Source: Gammaproteobacteria bacterium (GTDB lineage Bacteria; Pseudomonadota; Gammaproteobacteria; Pseudomonadales; Pseudohongiellaceae). Taken from it: 64,000 nucleotides of DNA. This document shows positions 46,097 through 54,942 of this stretch, piece by piece. Position numbers and translations under genes: made by a program. The notes under the pieces are model-generated. The model made no database searches and was not told the DNA's origin. It saw only the letters and a list, made by a program, of their open reading frames with translations. Each line of letters starts with the position of its first letter. The stretch's first letter is position 1. The stretch is taken from positions 310,001 through 374,000 of the forward strand of contig PALV01000011.1 of assembly GCA_002706685.1 (NCBI GenBank), in the 5' to 3' direction.

Positions 46097-49000
46097 ATGC
46101 AAAATGTCTACAAAGGCAGGCGTCATTCTTTGGCGCTGGCCATCATGCTTGCAAGCACCGCAGTCCCGATCGCTGCCCAGGAAGCAGAAATCGAAGAAGT
46201 CATCGTAACAGGTTCACTTATCAGGGGAACCCCGGTTGACACCGCACTGCCCGTTGAGGTCTTCTCAGCAGCCGAACTTCTGGAGACCGGTAGTCCCACT
46301 GCCCTCGAATTCGCCAAAACCCTGACCTCAGGTGGTCCCATCACCGGTGAGGCGTATTATTTTGGTGGTTCAGGCAATACTGGTAATGTCAGTTTCAACT
46401 TGCGAGGGATTGGCTCTGACAAAACGCTGACCCTGTTTAACGGACGCCGGACCCCACAAAACTCCTCGCTGTTTCCGTCATCAGTAACCTCTCGCATCGA
46501 AATCCTCAAGGATGGCGCTGCCGTGACTTACGGTGCGGACGCCACCGGTGGTGTTGTCAACTTCATTACTGAAGACAGCTTTTCTGGTTTTGAACTGAGC
46601 TCATCCTACAAAGGCGGATTTGATTCCGACGGTGACTGGAATGTTACTGGTAAAGCCGGCTGGGATGTTGGCGACAGCAATATTCTGGTCGCTGCCGAGT
46701 GGGATCACCGCTCCCGGCTGCAGACCAAGGACAGGGATTTTTCCAGTTTGCCTTACGGTGTTAACCCGGCGCCATGGTCGGGGCTGACCAACCTGGCGGG
46801 GTGGGTGCCGCGTGCAACCCTGCCATCGAATCCTGGTCTTACCGCCAATTCCGAATGGGGTACTCCGCTGGGACTGGTGTCAGACTTTACACCAGAGTCA
46901 TGTAATGCGGTGGGTGGTATTTACGTCAACGCATTTACTTGTAACTATGGCTATATTCCCTACTACAACGTAGTCGAAGAAAACGAGATCTATCGTCTGT
47001 TTGGTCAGGTGACGACGCAAATGTCGGATACGCTGGAGTTTTACGCCCGGGCGGCATATGGCCGTGTGTACACGCCTGAGGCCTATGGCTCGCCATCGCA
47101 ACCAGTGGTCCGTGGCCCAGCGCAGACATCGGGGCTGACCTATCAACTTTATGTTCCTTCGACTAACCCATTTGTCCAGGAGTTTGCGCAGCGTACCGGC
47201 TGGGCAAACAATCCTCTGTTTGGTCTCACGCGTGGCTATACGCCCATCACCTATCGTGCCTTTGCGCACGGTGGTAATGACACCTGGGCGGGCCCCGGTC
47301 TGCACAGTACACCAAACGAAAACGAAAGCCGTAACTGGCACATCTCGACCGGATTTACCGGTGAGTTGTCCAATGACATCAGCTGGGATCTGGCCTTTAC
47401 CTACAACCAGTCGGATATCCGCAGCTCTGCGCCGGACATCATGGGTGCCCGGGTGCAGCAGGCCCTGAATGGCTTCGGTGGACCGAACTGTGATGCTCCG
47501 GATCTGGATCCCAACCGCCTGGGCACTCAAAATCCTGCACTGGCCGGGGTTGGTGACTGTATGTGGTACAACCCGTTTGCCACCAACTTCGCCAGTCAGC
47601 CTGAGCTGGGTCTGCCGAACCCTGCATTCGATCCATCTCTGCAGAACCCGCTGGAGCTGCGTCAGTGGCTGTTTAATGATCGCTACGGAGAAACCACTGC
47701 CTGGAGCGCCACAGTCGATCTGGTATTCAGTGGCCTTACGCCGATTGAACTGCCTGGTGGTAATATTGCCTGGGGTGCCGGCGTCCAGTACCGCGACAGC
47801 CGCAATCGTCAGACAGTCCCCGACCCCATCTACAACGGCGCGATGCCCTGTTTCTGGGATGAGCAGACACCGCGGGACCCAACTGATCCGGAATACAATG
47901 GCTGTACGCCGGATGGTCCTGGTCCGTTCTTCTTCTTTGGGATCAACCCTCCAGACTCTACCAGCCAGCAGCAGGAATCGGCGTTTGCTGAATTCAGTCT
48001 GCCACTGCTGGATCGTCTGAACATGACTGCGGCGGTTCGTCACGAGCGTTTCAGTGGTGACCTTGATGCAACGGTGTACAAGGTTTCAGGCAAGTACGAT
48101 ATTACCGATAACCTGTCGTTCCGCGGGTCTTACGGCACCAACTACCAGGCACCAGGTGCGGGTCTGAACCCAGGTGAAGTGAACGTAGGTGTCAACAGCT
48201 ATACGATTGCTGGTGGTGACTGGCGTGGTGCCACCACGGTAACCGCAACTGGTATCGAGCCAGAAACTGCAACGGTATGGAATACCGGCTTTATCTGGCA
48301 ATCGGAAGGCTTTGATGCGGGCCACGACTTCCAGTTCATTGTGGACTACTTCAGTATTGAAACCGAAGATGAACTAGGCCTGCTGGCGTCTGCCAACACC
48401 ATTGCCAGCTCGGTGTTCAGCATCCCGCCACCCGGGCAGACCAGTGTGCCCAGCAACCGGACTGCGCTGGCTGACTGTTCCCACCCATTGATCGGGCGAG
48501 TTCAGTTCAATGGTGGCACCTGTACGCAGGGTGTCACGACAGCCAACGACTTCGCCGCGATCACTACTGAGTTCGGAAACGGCCCGGGTCAGTTGACGGA
48601 AGGCTTTGATGTTCAGGCTAACTACAGCTTCCCGGCGTTTGCTGGCGACATGCGTCTGGGCTTGACGCTGACCAAGGTTGAGAAGTTTGAGTTTGGCGAA
48701 ACCACGCTGGACGGCTTCCTGCTCGATCCGGGTGATGACCGTCTGGGTACATTGAACTTCGCAACCATTGCGCAGGCAGCACCTGAGTGGCGTGCTAACG
48801 TCAACATCAACTACGGTCAGGGAGACCATAACTTCCGTCTGGTGATCGGCTACATTGATGGCGTTAAGGATGAGCGCTACTACAATGCTGATGGCACCAT
48901 CAACGAGGCGGCCCTTGTTCCTGGTGGCTTCCAGCCAGGCACAACGACGCCGTTTGAGCCTTCCTACTACGGTGTTGATCCGGGCGGCTGGCTGGCCGGT

Positions 49001-49165
49001 GATTTCCACTGGATCTGGGATCACGAGTGGGCCAGCTTCACTGCGTCCATCAACAACATCACGGATGAAGATCCGCCGGCTTCACGTCAGGAGTTTGGCT
49101 ACGATCCGCGGATCGGTAATCCGCTGGGCAGGACGTTTGAGGTGGGTATCCGCAAGACGTTCTGA
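46097..49165 (+). CDS. TonB-dependent outer-membrane receptor
   Basis: 1,022 residues with a signal peptide (about 1-27, ending AQ), a TonB-box-like EEVIVTGSLIRG, a plug domain (about 45-165) with VSFNLRGIGSDKTLTLFNGRR and LKDGAAVTYGADATGGVVNFIT, and a large barrel ending in GRTFEVGIRKTF with the terminal Phe. The layout is that of the large Xanthomonas/Caulobacter/marine type rather than a siderophore receptor; the ligand cannot be read. It has its own promoter and terminator, so it is monocistronic. Confidence 0.95.
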   Translation: MQNVYKGRRHSLALAIMLASTAVPIAAQEAEIEEVIVTGSLIRGTPVDTALPVEVFSAAELLETGSPTALEFAKTLTSGGPITGEAYYFGGSGNTGNVSFNLRGIGSDKTLTLFNGRRTPQNSSLFPSSVTSRIEILKDGAAVTYGADATGGVVNFITEDSFSGFELSSSYKGGFDSDGDWNVTGKAGWDVGDSNILVAAEWDHRSRLQTKDRDFSSLPYGVNPAPWSGLTNLAGWVPRATLPSNPGLTANSEWGTPLGLVSDFTPESCNAVGGIYVNAFTCNYGYIPYYNVVEENEIYRLFGQVTTQMSDTLEFYARAAYGRVYTPEAYGSPSQPVVRGPAQTSGLTYQLYVPSTNPFVQEFAQRTGWANNPLFGLTRGYTPITYRAFAHGGNDTWAGPGLHSTPNENESRNWHISTGFTGELSNDISWDLAFTYNQSDIRSSAPDIMGARVQQALNGFGGPNCDAPDLDPNRLGTQNPALAGVGDCMWYNPFATNFASQPELGLPNPAFDPSLQNPLELRQWLFNDRYGETTAWSATVDLVFSGLTPIELPGGNIAWGAGVQYRDSRNRQTVPDPIYNGAMPCFWDEQTPRDPTDPEYNGCTPDGPGPFFFFGINPPDSTSQQQESAFAEFSLPLLDRLNMTAAVRHERFSGDLDATVYKVSGKYDITDNLSFRGSYGTNYQAPGAGLNPGEVNVGVNSYTIAGGDWRGATTVTATGIEPETATVWNTGFIWQSEGFDAGHDFQFIVDYFSIETEDELGLLASANTIASSVFSIPPPGQTSVPSNRTALADCSHPLIGRVQFNGGTCTQGVTTANDFAAITTEFGNGPGQLTEGFDVQANYSFPAFAGDMRLGLTLTKVEKFEFGETTLDGFLLDPGDDRLGTLNFATIAQAAPEWRANVNINYGQGDHNFRLVIGYIDGVKDERYYNADGTINEAALVPGGFQPGTTTPFEPSYYGVDPGGWLAGDFHWIWDHEWASFTASINNITDEDPPASRQEFGYDPRIGNPLGRTFEVGIRKTF

Positions 49166-49183
49166 TCAGCCTGCTTAAACAAG

Positions 49184-49215
49184 AAAGGGCGCAGTCTTGG
49201 CTGCGCCCTTTTTTG
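49184..49215 (+). terminator. Rho-independent terminator of the receptor gene
   Basis: An 11-base perfect stem (AAAGGGCGCAG with CTGCGCCCTTT, loop of six) ends in a T-run, 18 bases past the receptor stop. Confidence 0.9.
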
Positions 49216-49294
49216 TTAGCGCTGCCTTTCAGAGCGGGGTTAAATCCTGCAAGATTGGTGGCAGATTTCTCTACAAAAGCCAGAGAGGGCTTCC

Positions 49295-50239
49295 ATGTTA
49301 GCAAAAACACTCTTTATTAGAATTGCGGTGATGCTGCTTGCTGCCGCTCCGACACTGTCCCTGAGCCAGGATCAGTTTGATGGAGTTGAGCTTTCTATTG
49401 AACATGTGTCTGGCAGTGTTTATATGGTTCAACGGCCAGGTGGCGGAGGCAACGTCGGAGCAATGATAGGGCCGGAAGGCGTCCTGCTGGTGGACTCCCT
49501 TTTTGCACCGTTATCTGACAGGCTTGTTGCTGCCGTAAAGCAGGTAAGTGATGCTGACATCCGGTTTCTGATCAATACCCACATTCATATCGACCACATA
49601 GGTGGCAACCATGATCTGGCTGAAATGGGCGTGCTCATTTTTGCATCTGACAACACCCGTCATCGATTTCTTGAGCAACGGAATCGATTCCCAAGAAATG
49701 GCGGCACATTCGTGCCCTCGCAACCTGAATCAGCCCGGCCTGTCGTTACCTTTAACGACAGGCTCAGCTTTCATCTGAATGGTGAGGAGGTTCAGGCATT
49801 TCTGGTCCCGCCGGCACACACGGATGGCGATATATTTGTGTATTTCCCAGAGTCAGATGTGCTGCATTTGGGGGATGTGTATAGAACCACCAGCTACCCC
49901 ATCATCGATGTCTACAACGGTGGAAGTCTTGCGGGGACGATTGAGGCTATAAACATGGCTATCGAGATTGCTGGTGCTGATACCAGGGTGATTCCCGGGC
50001 ACGGTCTGTCAGTTGTCGGACGTGAGGAGCTGGTAGCATTTCGCGACATGATTCTTGATATTCGGGGGCGGGTGCTTACCCTGATCCAGGAAGGAAAGAA
50101 GCTGGAAGAGGTCATGTCAGCGCGCCCCACAGCTGATTATGATGCTGAGTGGACTAATGACCCCGGCTGGGGGGGCGATGATTTCCTGCCCGTGCTCTAC
50201 TACGAATTAGGTGGCTCGGGGCGCCTGGCGGATCGCTGA
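49295..50239 (+). CDS. Secreted metallo-beta-lactamase-fold hydrolase
   Basis: 314 residues with a signal peptide (about 1-24). The zinc motif HIHIDH lies in INTHIHIDHIGGNHDLAEM; further ligands are in PPAHTDGDIFVYF, LHLGDVYRT and VIPGHG. It is a periplasmic MBL-fold protein of the SoxH/YcbL-like kind; substrate unknown. It follows the receptor by 130 bases but past a terminator, so it has its own transcript. Confidence 0.9.
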   Translation: MLAKTLFIRIAVMLLAAAPTLSLSQDQFDGVELSIEHVSGSVYMVQRPGGGGNVGAMIGPEGVLLVDSLFAPLSDRLVAAVKQVSDADIRFLINTHIHIDHIGGNHDLAEMGVLIFASDNTRHRFLEQRNRFPRNGGTFVPSQPESARPVVTFNDRLSFHLNGEEVQAFLVPPAHTDGDIFVYFPESDVLHLGDVYRTTSYPIIDVYNGGSLAGTIEAINMAIEIAGADTRVIPGHGLSVVGREELVAFRDMILDIRGRVLTLIQEGKKLEEVMSARPTADYDAEWTNDPGWGGDDFLPVLYYELGGSGRLADR

Positions 50240-50549
50240 TCGCGGTGGGTCTCATTCGGCCCCCTCCTGGATGAGGAGACAGCACATACGAAAAAGCCCC
50301 GCTAGAGTGAGGCTTCGGGGTAGGGCATTAGTTGGTTTGACGGGGCGGAAGAATCGTAACAGCCTTTGGGGCTGTTACGACCCTGCGGGCTTCGCACTTC
50401 GTGCTCGTTGCAATTTGCTCCCGCAAATAGGAATCGTAACAGCCTTTGGGGCTGTTACGACCCTTCGGGCTTCGCGCTGACGCGCTCGTTGCAAACTACT
50501 GCGTAGTTTGTCGAACCAGGCGGTGGTTCTCATCCAGCCCCTGGACAGC
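50240..50549. repeat. Decayed duplication of the tRNA-Phe downstream region, with two palindromic repeat copies
   Basis: Two 80-base-spaced copies start GAATCGTAACAGCC (50351 and 50431); each has the hairpin GTAACAGCC/GGCTGTTAC and a second stem-loop (ATTTGC/GCAAAT in one, CAAACTAC/GTAGTTTG in the other). The bases 50281-50310, with ACAGCACATAC and AAAAAGCCCCGCTAGAG, match the real tRNA terminator at 50546-50580. After them GGGGCGGAAGAATCG resembles the 3' part of the tRNA gene read on the plus strand. No gene is seen in this 350-base stretch before the tRNA. Confidence 0.55.
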
Positions 50550-50589
50550 ACATACAAAAAAGCCCCGCTAAAGCGAGGCTTTTTGTATG
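50550..50589. terminator. Terminator after tRNA-Phe, bidirectional
   Basis: A long near-perfect hairpin, ACATACAAAAAAGCCCCGCT pairing with AGCGAGGCTTTTTGTATGT, has T-runs on both strands. On the minus strand it begins directly after the tRNA CCA. Confidence 0.85.
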
Positions 50590-50665
50590 TGGTGCCCAGG
50601 GGCGGAATCGAACCACCGACACGAGGATTTTCAATCCTCTGCTCTACCGACTGAGCTACCTGGGC
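50590..50665 (-). tRNA. tRNA-Phe (GAA)
   Basis: 76 bases including encoded CCA. Read on the minus strand: acceptor GCCCAGG pairs with CCTGGGC; D-arm GCTCAGTCGGTAGAGC; anticodon arm GAGGA-TTGAAAA-TCCTC with anticodon GAA; T-arm GGTGGTTCGATTCCGCC. All four stems close. Confidence 0.98.
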
Positions 50666-50757
50666 GTAATTTGGCTGTCGTATGGCGACAAGGCGCGTAT
50701 TAAAACCGTTGCGGCTGCCGGAGTCAAGTCTCTGAACGGGATTTGATGGGCAATTTT

Positions 50758-51027
50758 CTATTCCGGCGCGACGTACCCGCTGGCAGTATCAAAGTCTTCA
50801 TTATTGAAAAATTTGTCCATCTGCGCCTGCAGGTACTTGCGGTCGTCGGCGCTGGCCATGCTCAAGTGTTTTTCGTTGATCAGCATCACCTGCTGCTTCT
50901 GCCAGTCCTGCCAGGCCTGGGCGGAAACAGACTCGAATATCTCCTGGCCTTTGGGACCCGGATAGGGTGGCATTGCCAATCCCGGAAGTTCTTTCTGGTA
51001 CTTCTTGCAGAAAACAGTGCGGGACAT
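50758..51027 (-). CDS. yggX: Fe(II)-trafficking / oxidative-damage protection protein YggX
   Basis: 89 residues, the usual length. Starts [16 protein letters not shown], with the family Cys, then [20 protein letters not shown] and [19 protein letters not shown]. The family protects Fe-S proteins under oxidative stress. It lies directly downstream of mutY, a conserved pair in gammaproteobacteria, consistent with an Fe-S cluster protein neighbour. Confidence 0.96.
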   Translation of the reverse strand: MSRTVFCKKYQKELPGLAMPPYPGPKGQEIFESVSAQAWQDWQKQQVMLINEKHLSMASADDRKYLQAQMDKFFNNEDFDTASGYVAPE

Positions 51028-51065
51028 GTTGTTCCTCTATCTCTTGATGATCTGAATAATCGTTT

Positions 51066-52136
51066 TCACGTCAGCTGCTGCAATAGCTTCTTGACTGGTG
51101 CAGCCAGACCAACCTGGGGTGTCTGTGTCTGGCTGTGATACCAGATTATACCTGCAGAATCTGCGACCCCGCGGCCCGGTTGGCCAGCGTCGATTGCACC
51201 AGTGACATGAACCGGGGTGATATGCAGACGAAAATGACTGAATGTGTGGCTGACCTTAGGCCAGATGCTGTGAATCTGCAACTGACGATCGTGCAGCCAC
51301 TGGTCCAGGGAATCCCTGTCTTCACACTCTGGCAAACTCCACAGGCCACCCCAGATGCCGGAGGCCTGTCGCTGCTGAAGAAATACACAGCCATTGTCGT
51401 CCTGCCACATGATCATGAAGACAGACTTCTCCGGTAAGGATCGGCGTGGTTTGCTGGCCGGAAGTTGCGACTCAATACCCTGCTGTCTGGCCTGACAGTG
51501 TTTGACGAGCGGGCAATGCAGGCAGGCCGGCCGGCTGCGCGTGCAGAGCGTTGCGCCCAGGTCCATCATGGCCTGGGCATAGTCACCAAAGCGTTGCGCC
51601 GGAGTCGAGGCGTCGGCGAGCTCCCAAAGTTGTGCCAGTGTCTTGCTGTTGCCGGGCCATTCGGAAATCGCGTAATAACGGCAGAGAACGCGCTTCACGT
51701 TGCCGTCCAGAATGACGCCACGCCTGTTCAGCGCCAGAGACAGGATGGCGCCAGCGGTGGAGCGACCTACGCCGGGCAATGACTCAAGTAATTCAAGCGA
51801 TGCGGGAAACTCGCCGTCGAATTCGCTGACTACTTTCTGGGCCGTTTTGTGCAGGTTACGGGCCCTGGCGTAGTAACCCAGGCCTGTCCACAGGTGCAGC
51901 ACTTCATCAAGGGGCGCAGCAGCCAGCGCTTCGACGGTCGGGAAGCTGCTCATAAACCGCTGGTAATAGGGGATGACCGTGCTGACCTGCGTCTGCTGCA
52001 GCATGATTTCTGAAACCCAGACGCGAAAGGCAGTCTGATCATGCTGCCACGGCAAATCATGCCGGCCGTGGTCATCAAACCATTCCAGGACCACTCCTGA
52101 GTCCAGGAGTGGCGGATTGTTCCCTGCAGCTGGCAC
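51066..52136 (-). CDS. mutY: Adenine DNA glycosylase MutY
   Basis: 356 residues from a GTG start two bases after the asmA stop. It removes adenine opposite 8-oxoguanine. The helix-hairpin-helix LESLPGVGRSTAGAIL with its Asp further on, the N-terminal LPWQHDQTAFRVWVSEIMLQQTQV and the 4Fe-4S ligands (CTRSRPACLHCPLVKHC) are complete. A C-terminal NUDIX-like domain (about 225-350) recognises the 8-oxoG. Confidence 0.96.
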   Translation of the reverse strand: MPAAGNNPPLLDSGVVLEWFDDHGRHDLPWQHDQTAFRVWVSEIMLQQTQVSTVIPYYQRFMSSFPTVEALAAAPLDEVLHLWTGLGYYARARNLHKTAQKVVSEFDGEFPASLELLESLPGVGRSTAGAILSLALNRRGVILDGNVKRVLCRYYAISEWPGNSKTLAQLWELADASTPAQRFGDYAQAMMDLGATLCTRSRPACLHCPLVKHCQARQQGIESQLPASKPRRSLPEKSVFMIMWQDDNGCVFLQQRQASGIWGGLWSLPECEDRDSLDQWLHDRQLQIHSIWPKVSHTFSHFRLHITPVHVTGAIDAGQPGRGVADSAGIIWYHSQTQTPQVGLAAPVKKLLQQLT

Positions 52137-52138
52137 TA

Positions 52139-54142
52139 TCAGTTGTTCTGGAAAAGTTCGCGCACGCGGTTACGCAGGCGCTCGACCTGCTCGCCAATGG
52201 CCTCGCTGGCGCGGCGTTCCACTTCATTGCGCGCCATTTGCGCAAACACCTCGCGCACGCGCTGCAGGTCGGGGCTGCAATATTGCAGGCCGGGGTCCGC
52301 GAAGGCGGTGTCGCATCGAATGGGCCAGGGGATATTGTGATAGTTCGGATTGACTCGTATTGTCTGAGGTGCCGGCTCGCCCAGAATAGTGAACTCTACG
52401 CTGTAATCAAACTCACCTTGATCCAGGTTGATTCCGCCGGTACCGCTTACGTCGAAATTATCCAGTCGCACGCGCAATTCCTGATTTTCATCAAGACCGT
52501 CGTTGAACAGCAGGTATGCTTCGACACTGTTGAAGCGAACGGTGTCAGGCCACTGCGCAGCGAGGTTGCCATCGGGATTGAGCACTGAGATGGCTGCAAA
52601 CACCTGTTTCAGCATAGTGATGTCCACCGAGCTGTTGGCTACCTGCATCTGGCTCGCGCCAGAGATGCTGTTGAACAGGGCGTCAACGGTATTGCCCTGC
52701 ATGGTATGGCTGGTATTGGCGTTAAAATTACCAGTGAAAAAGCCCAGTCTGGGTTTGTCCTCAGTTAGTGCGGCAGCACTGACATTCTCAAGCTGAGTCT
52801 CAAGCTCGACACGCGCAGGCCTGCTGCTGGCATTGACGGAGGCGGTCGCAGCCAGCGTGCCGTCGTAGAAACCTGCGGGCTGGCTGACCAGATTAAGCAC
52901 GCCATTCTGGATTTGCACGGTGGCACTCACTGGTGCCAGACGCAGACCAGAATAGCTGATTGAGTCAAAGGAATGGTTGCCGCGCAAATCCAGGGTGTTC
53001 AGGATATCCAGTGGCAGCTCAGTTGCATTGGCGGTGGATGTGCCACCACTGGTACCAGAGCCTGGTGCTGAGGCTTGTCCTTGTTCGGAGGCAGGCAGCC
53101 AGTCGTCGAGGTTGATGTCGCCGCCGCGTAACTCGTAGCCAATCATCATGCGACGGTTGCCGGTAGCGAACAACAGGTCGCCGGACAGTTCCAGGCTGGT
53201 GTCATTGAGCCCCAGCAACAGCTCCTGCAGCGTGACACCTTCGGTATCGCCGTTGACGCGCAGAGTCTGCACAGTAATCTGCTGCTCATCTGGCGCCGAC
53301 ATGCTGTCTTCTGGCAATGCCATGAAGTTTTCCAGCAGGTAACTGAGATTAAACGGCTGACTGCTGAGGTCAGCATGCCAGCTCAGATCGTTGCGGAAGT
53401 TGTTGATTTCGGCTGAGCCGGTAATCAGCAATGGGCTGAGATTGAATCTGATGTCGCTCAGCGCAATGTCACCAGCGTCCAGGTCGACGGATGTGTCGCT
53501 CTGCAGATTCAGGTCGAGACGCCGATTGGTCGTCTGGTCAATCAGCTGAGTGCTGATTTCCAGCGGAAACTCCTGGCCCTGCAGGTTGGTATTCGAGCCC
53601 GACAGGTTCAGACGCCGCAGGCTGGCATTGAGCCCCTGCTGCTGATCCTGTATGTCGATGCTGGCATTATTGAGGGTCACCTGTGCGATGTTGATATCGA
53701 CCGGTATGCTGCCGGCACTGCTGGTCTGGGCAGGTGCCTCACTGGGTGGCAGGTCCAGCAGCCAGTTTGTCTGGCCATTGCTGTCGACAGTCCAGTTGAT
53801 GTGCAGGTCTTCGGCAATGAATTCCTGGAGATTCAGCTCTCCCCGAAACAGTCCCGCTGGTTCCAGCCGAAGTGCTACGTTAGAGAAGGAAGCCAGCTCC
53901 TGCGGTGTCACGCCATTGCTCAGGCGCACATCCTGCAGGCTGAGTCCGAAAACCGGCCTGAAAGTCCAGTTCATGTCCCCGGCAATCTGCAGTTGCAGGC
54001 CAGTCTGGCTGGCAACCAGGTCCTCCAGCACGGGTCGGTACCGATTGGGGTCGATTACCACAAATAGAATCAACGCCAGCGCAACAACAAAAACAAGCAG
54101 GCCGGTGATAAAAAAAGTCAGGTACTTCAATAACTTTGACAT
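52139..54142 (-). CDS. asmA: AsmA family protein
   Basis: 667 residues from the ATG at 54142. One N-terminal membrane helix (about 7-28) is followed by the AsmA N-domain with IDPNRYRPVLEDLVASQTGL and a long beta-rich periplasmic part; the C-terminal region shows the conserved NSVEAYLLFNDG and DLDQGEFDYSVEFTILG-like strands. AsmA-type proteins are thought to form bridges for phospholipid transport to the outer membrane. It precedes mutY, as in Pseudomonas. A Gly/Ser/Thr-rich linker is at about 357-370. Confidence 0.92.
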   Translation of the reverse strand: MSKLLKYLTFFITGLLVFVVALALILFVVIDPNRYRPVLEDLVASQTGLQLQIAGDMNWTFRPVFGLSLQDVRLSNGVTPQELASFSNVALRLEPAGLFRGELNLQEFIAEDLHINWTVDSNGQTNWLLDLPPSEAPAQTSSAGSIPVDINIAQVTLNNASIDIQDQQQGLNASLRRLNLSGSNTNLQGQEFPLEISTQLIDQTTNRRLDLNLQSDTSVDLDAGDIALSDIRFNLSPLLITGSAEINNFRNDLSWHADLSSQPFNLSYLLENFMALPEDSMSAPDEQQITVQTLRVNGDTEGVTLQELLLGLNDTSLELSGDLLFATGNRRMMIGYELRGGDINLDDWLPASEQGQASAPGSGTSGGTSTANATELPLDILNTLDLRGNHSFDSISYSGLRLAPVSATVQIQNGVLNLVSQPAGFYDGTLAATASVNASSRPARVELETQLENVSAAALTEDKPRLGFFTGNFNANTSHTMQGNTVDALFNSISGASQMQVANSSVDITMLKQVFAAISVLNPDGNLAAQWPDTVRFNSVEAYLLFNDGLDENQELRVRLDNFDVSGTGGINLDQGEFDYSVEFTILGEPAPQTIRVNPNYHNIPWPIRCDTAFADPGLQYCSPDLQRVREVFAQMARNEVERRASEAIGEQVERLRNRVRELFQNN

Positions 54143-54335
54143 GGATTGCCGCATCCCCGGAGCAGACTGAACATGGTCTTTGATTGTCGCACGAAATCGG
54201 ATGGGTGCAAAATTTGCGAAGTTTGAGAAGGTTCTGGCGGGAAGTCTGGCAGTAGTTGCAGGGTAGCAACGCTGCGAAAGAGCGAAGCGACGGCTGCCTG
54301 GTAGCAGCCGTCATTGCTGCGCTTAAAGAAGCCCC

Positions 54336-54710
54336 TCAGGAGTTGGCTTCAATGGCGGTCTCCAGCTCCTGCAAAAGTGCCGGGTCTGCTGACGCCATCT
54401 GAATGATCTGATTGTACTGTTGAATGCTCAGGTCATTGGCTTCAACGGCCTGCTGCATCTCTCCCTGCGCAGCCTGCTGCAGGGTGTTGGCTTCAGCCTC
54501 ATCAGTGACTGACTGCAGCTGCTGTGCGTACCGCATCTGGATTTCCATGATGTCAGTGTAGGCTGCCACAAAGTTATCCTTCAGCTCGGCTGTCAGTTCC
54601 ATTTGCGGCGCACCCTGTGGCGCGGCCTGCGGTGCTGGCTGGGCGTGAACCGGTGCAGCGAGGAAGGCAAGGGCGCAGGTCAGCGGCAAGAAAATCAGCT
54701 TCTTCAACAT
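54336..54710 (-). CDS. DUF4168 family exported protein
   Basis: 124 residues with a signal peptide (about 1-23, ending VHA), a Pro/Ala/Gln-rich linker and a helical DUF4168-like domain: the first FVAAYTDIMEIQMRYA helix and the AVEANDLSIQQYNQIIQMASAD segment fit the family. It is a small periplasmic protein of unknown role. It stands alone between asmA and the response regulator. Confidence 0.8.
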   Translation of the reverse strand: MLKKLIFLPLTCALAFLAAPVHAQPAPQAAPQGAPQMELTAELKDNFVAAYTDIMEIQMRYAQQLQSVTDEAEANTLQQAAQGEMQQAVEANDLSIQQYNQIIQMASADPALLQELETAIEANS

Positions 54711-54942
54711 GATGGGTATCCTCCATAGTGTTCATGTGCCGTGGTGATATTCAAGCATCATGCCAGTCTGCGGATTTGTCTAATCGACTGATATTGTTAG
54801 TTAAATTATTTTTGATCGAAGCTGGTCCGGTGTGTCAGAGTGGCGCATGTGCCTCCATGGGTGTGTCAGACAGCCATTCAGGCATCAATTCAGGCACCAA
54901 TTCCGCCAGCCCGGGCGCGGCCTTGCCGGCACGCTGATCCAG

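Noticed and set aside
46898..48043. 381-codon minus-strand frame inside the TonB-dependent receptor
   Set aside because: Antisense shadow; the receptor frame has plug and barrel motifs throughout.
50351..50510. CRISPR-like array near tRNA-Phe
   Set aside because: Only two repeats, each an internal palindrome, with no spacer-like unit and no cas genes.
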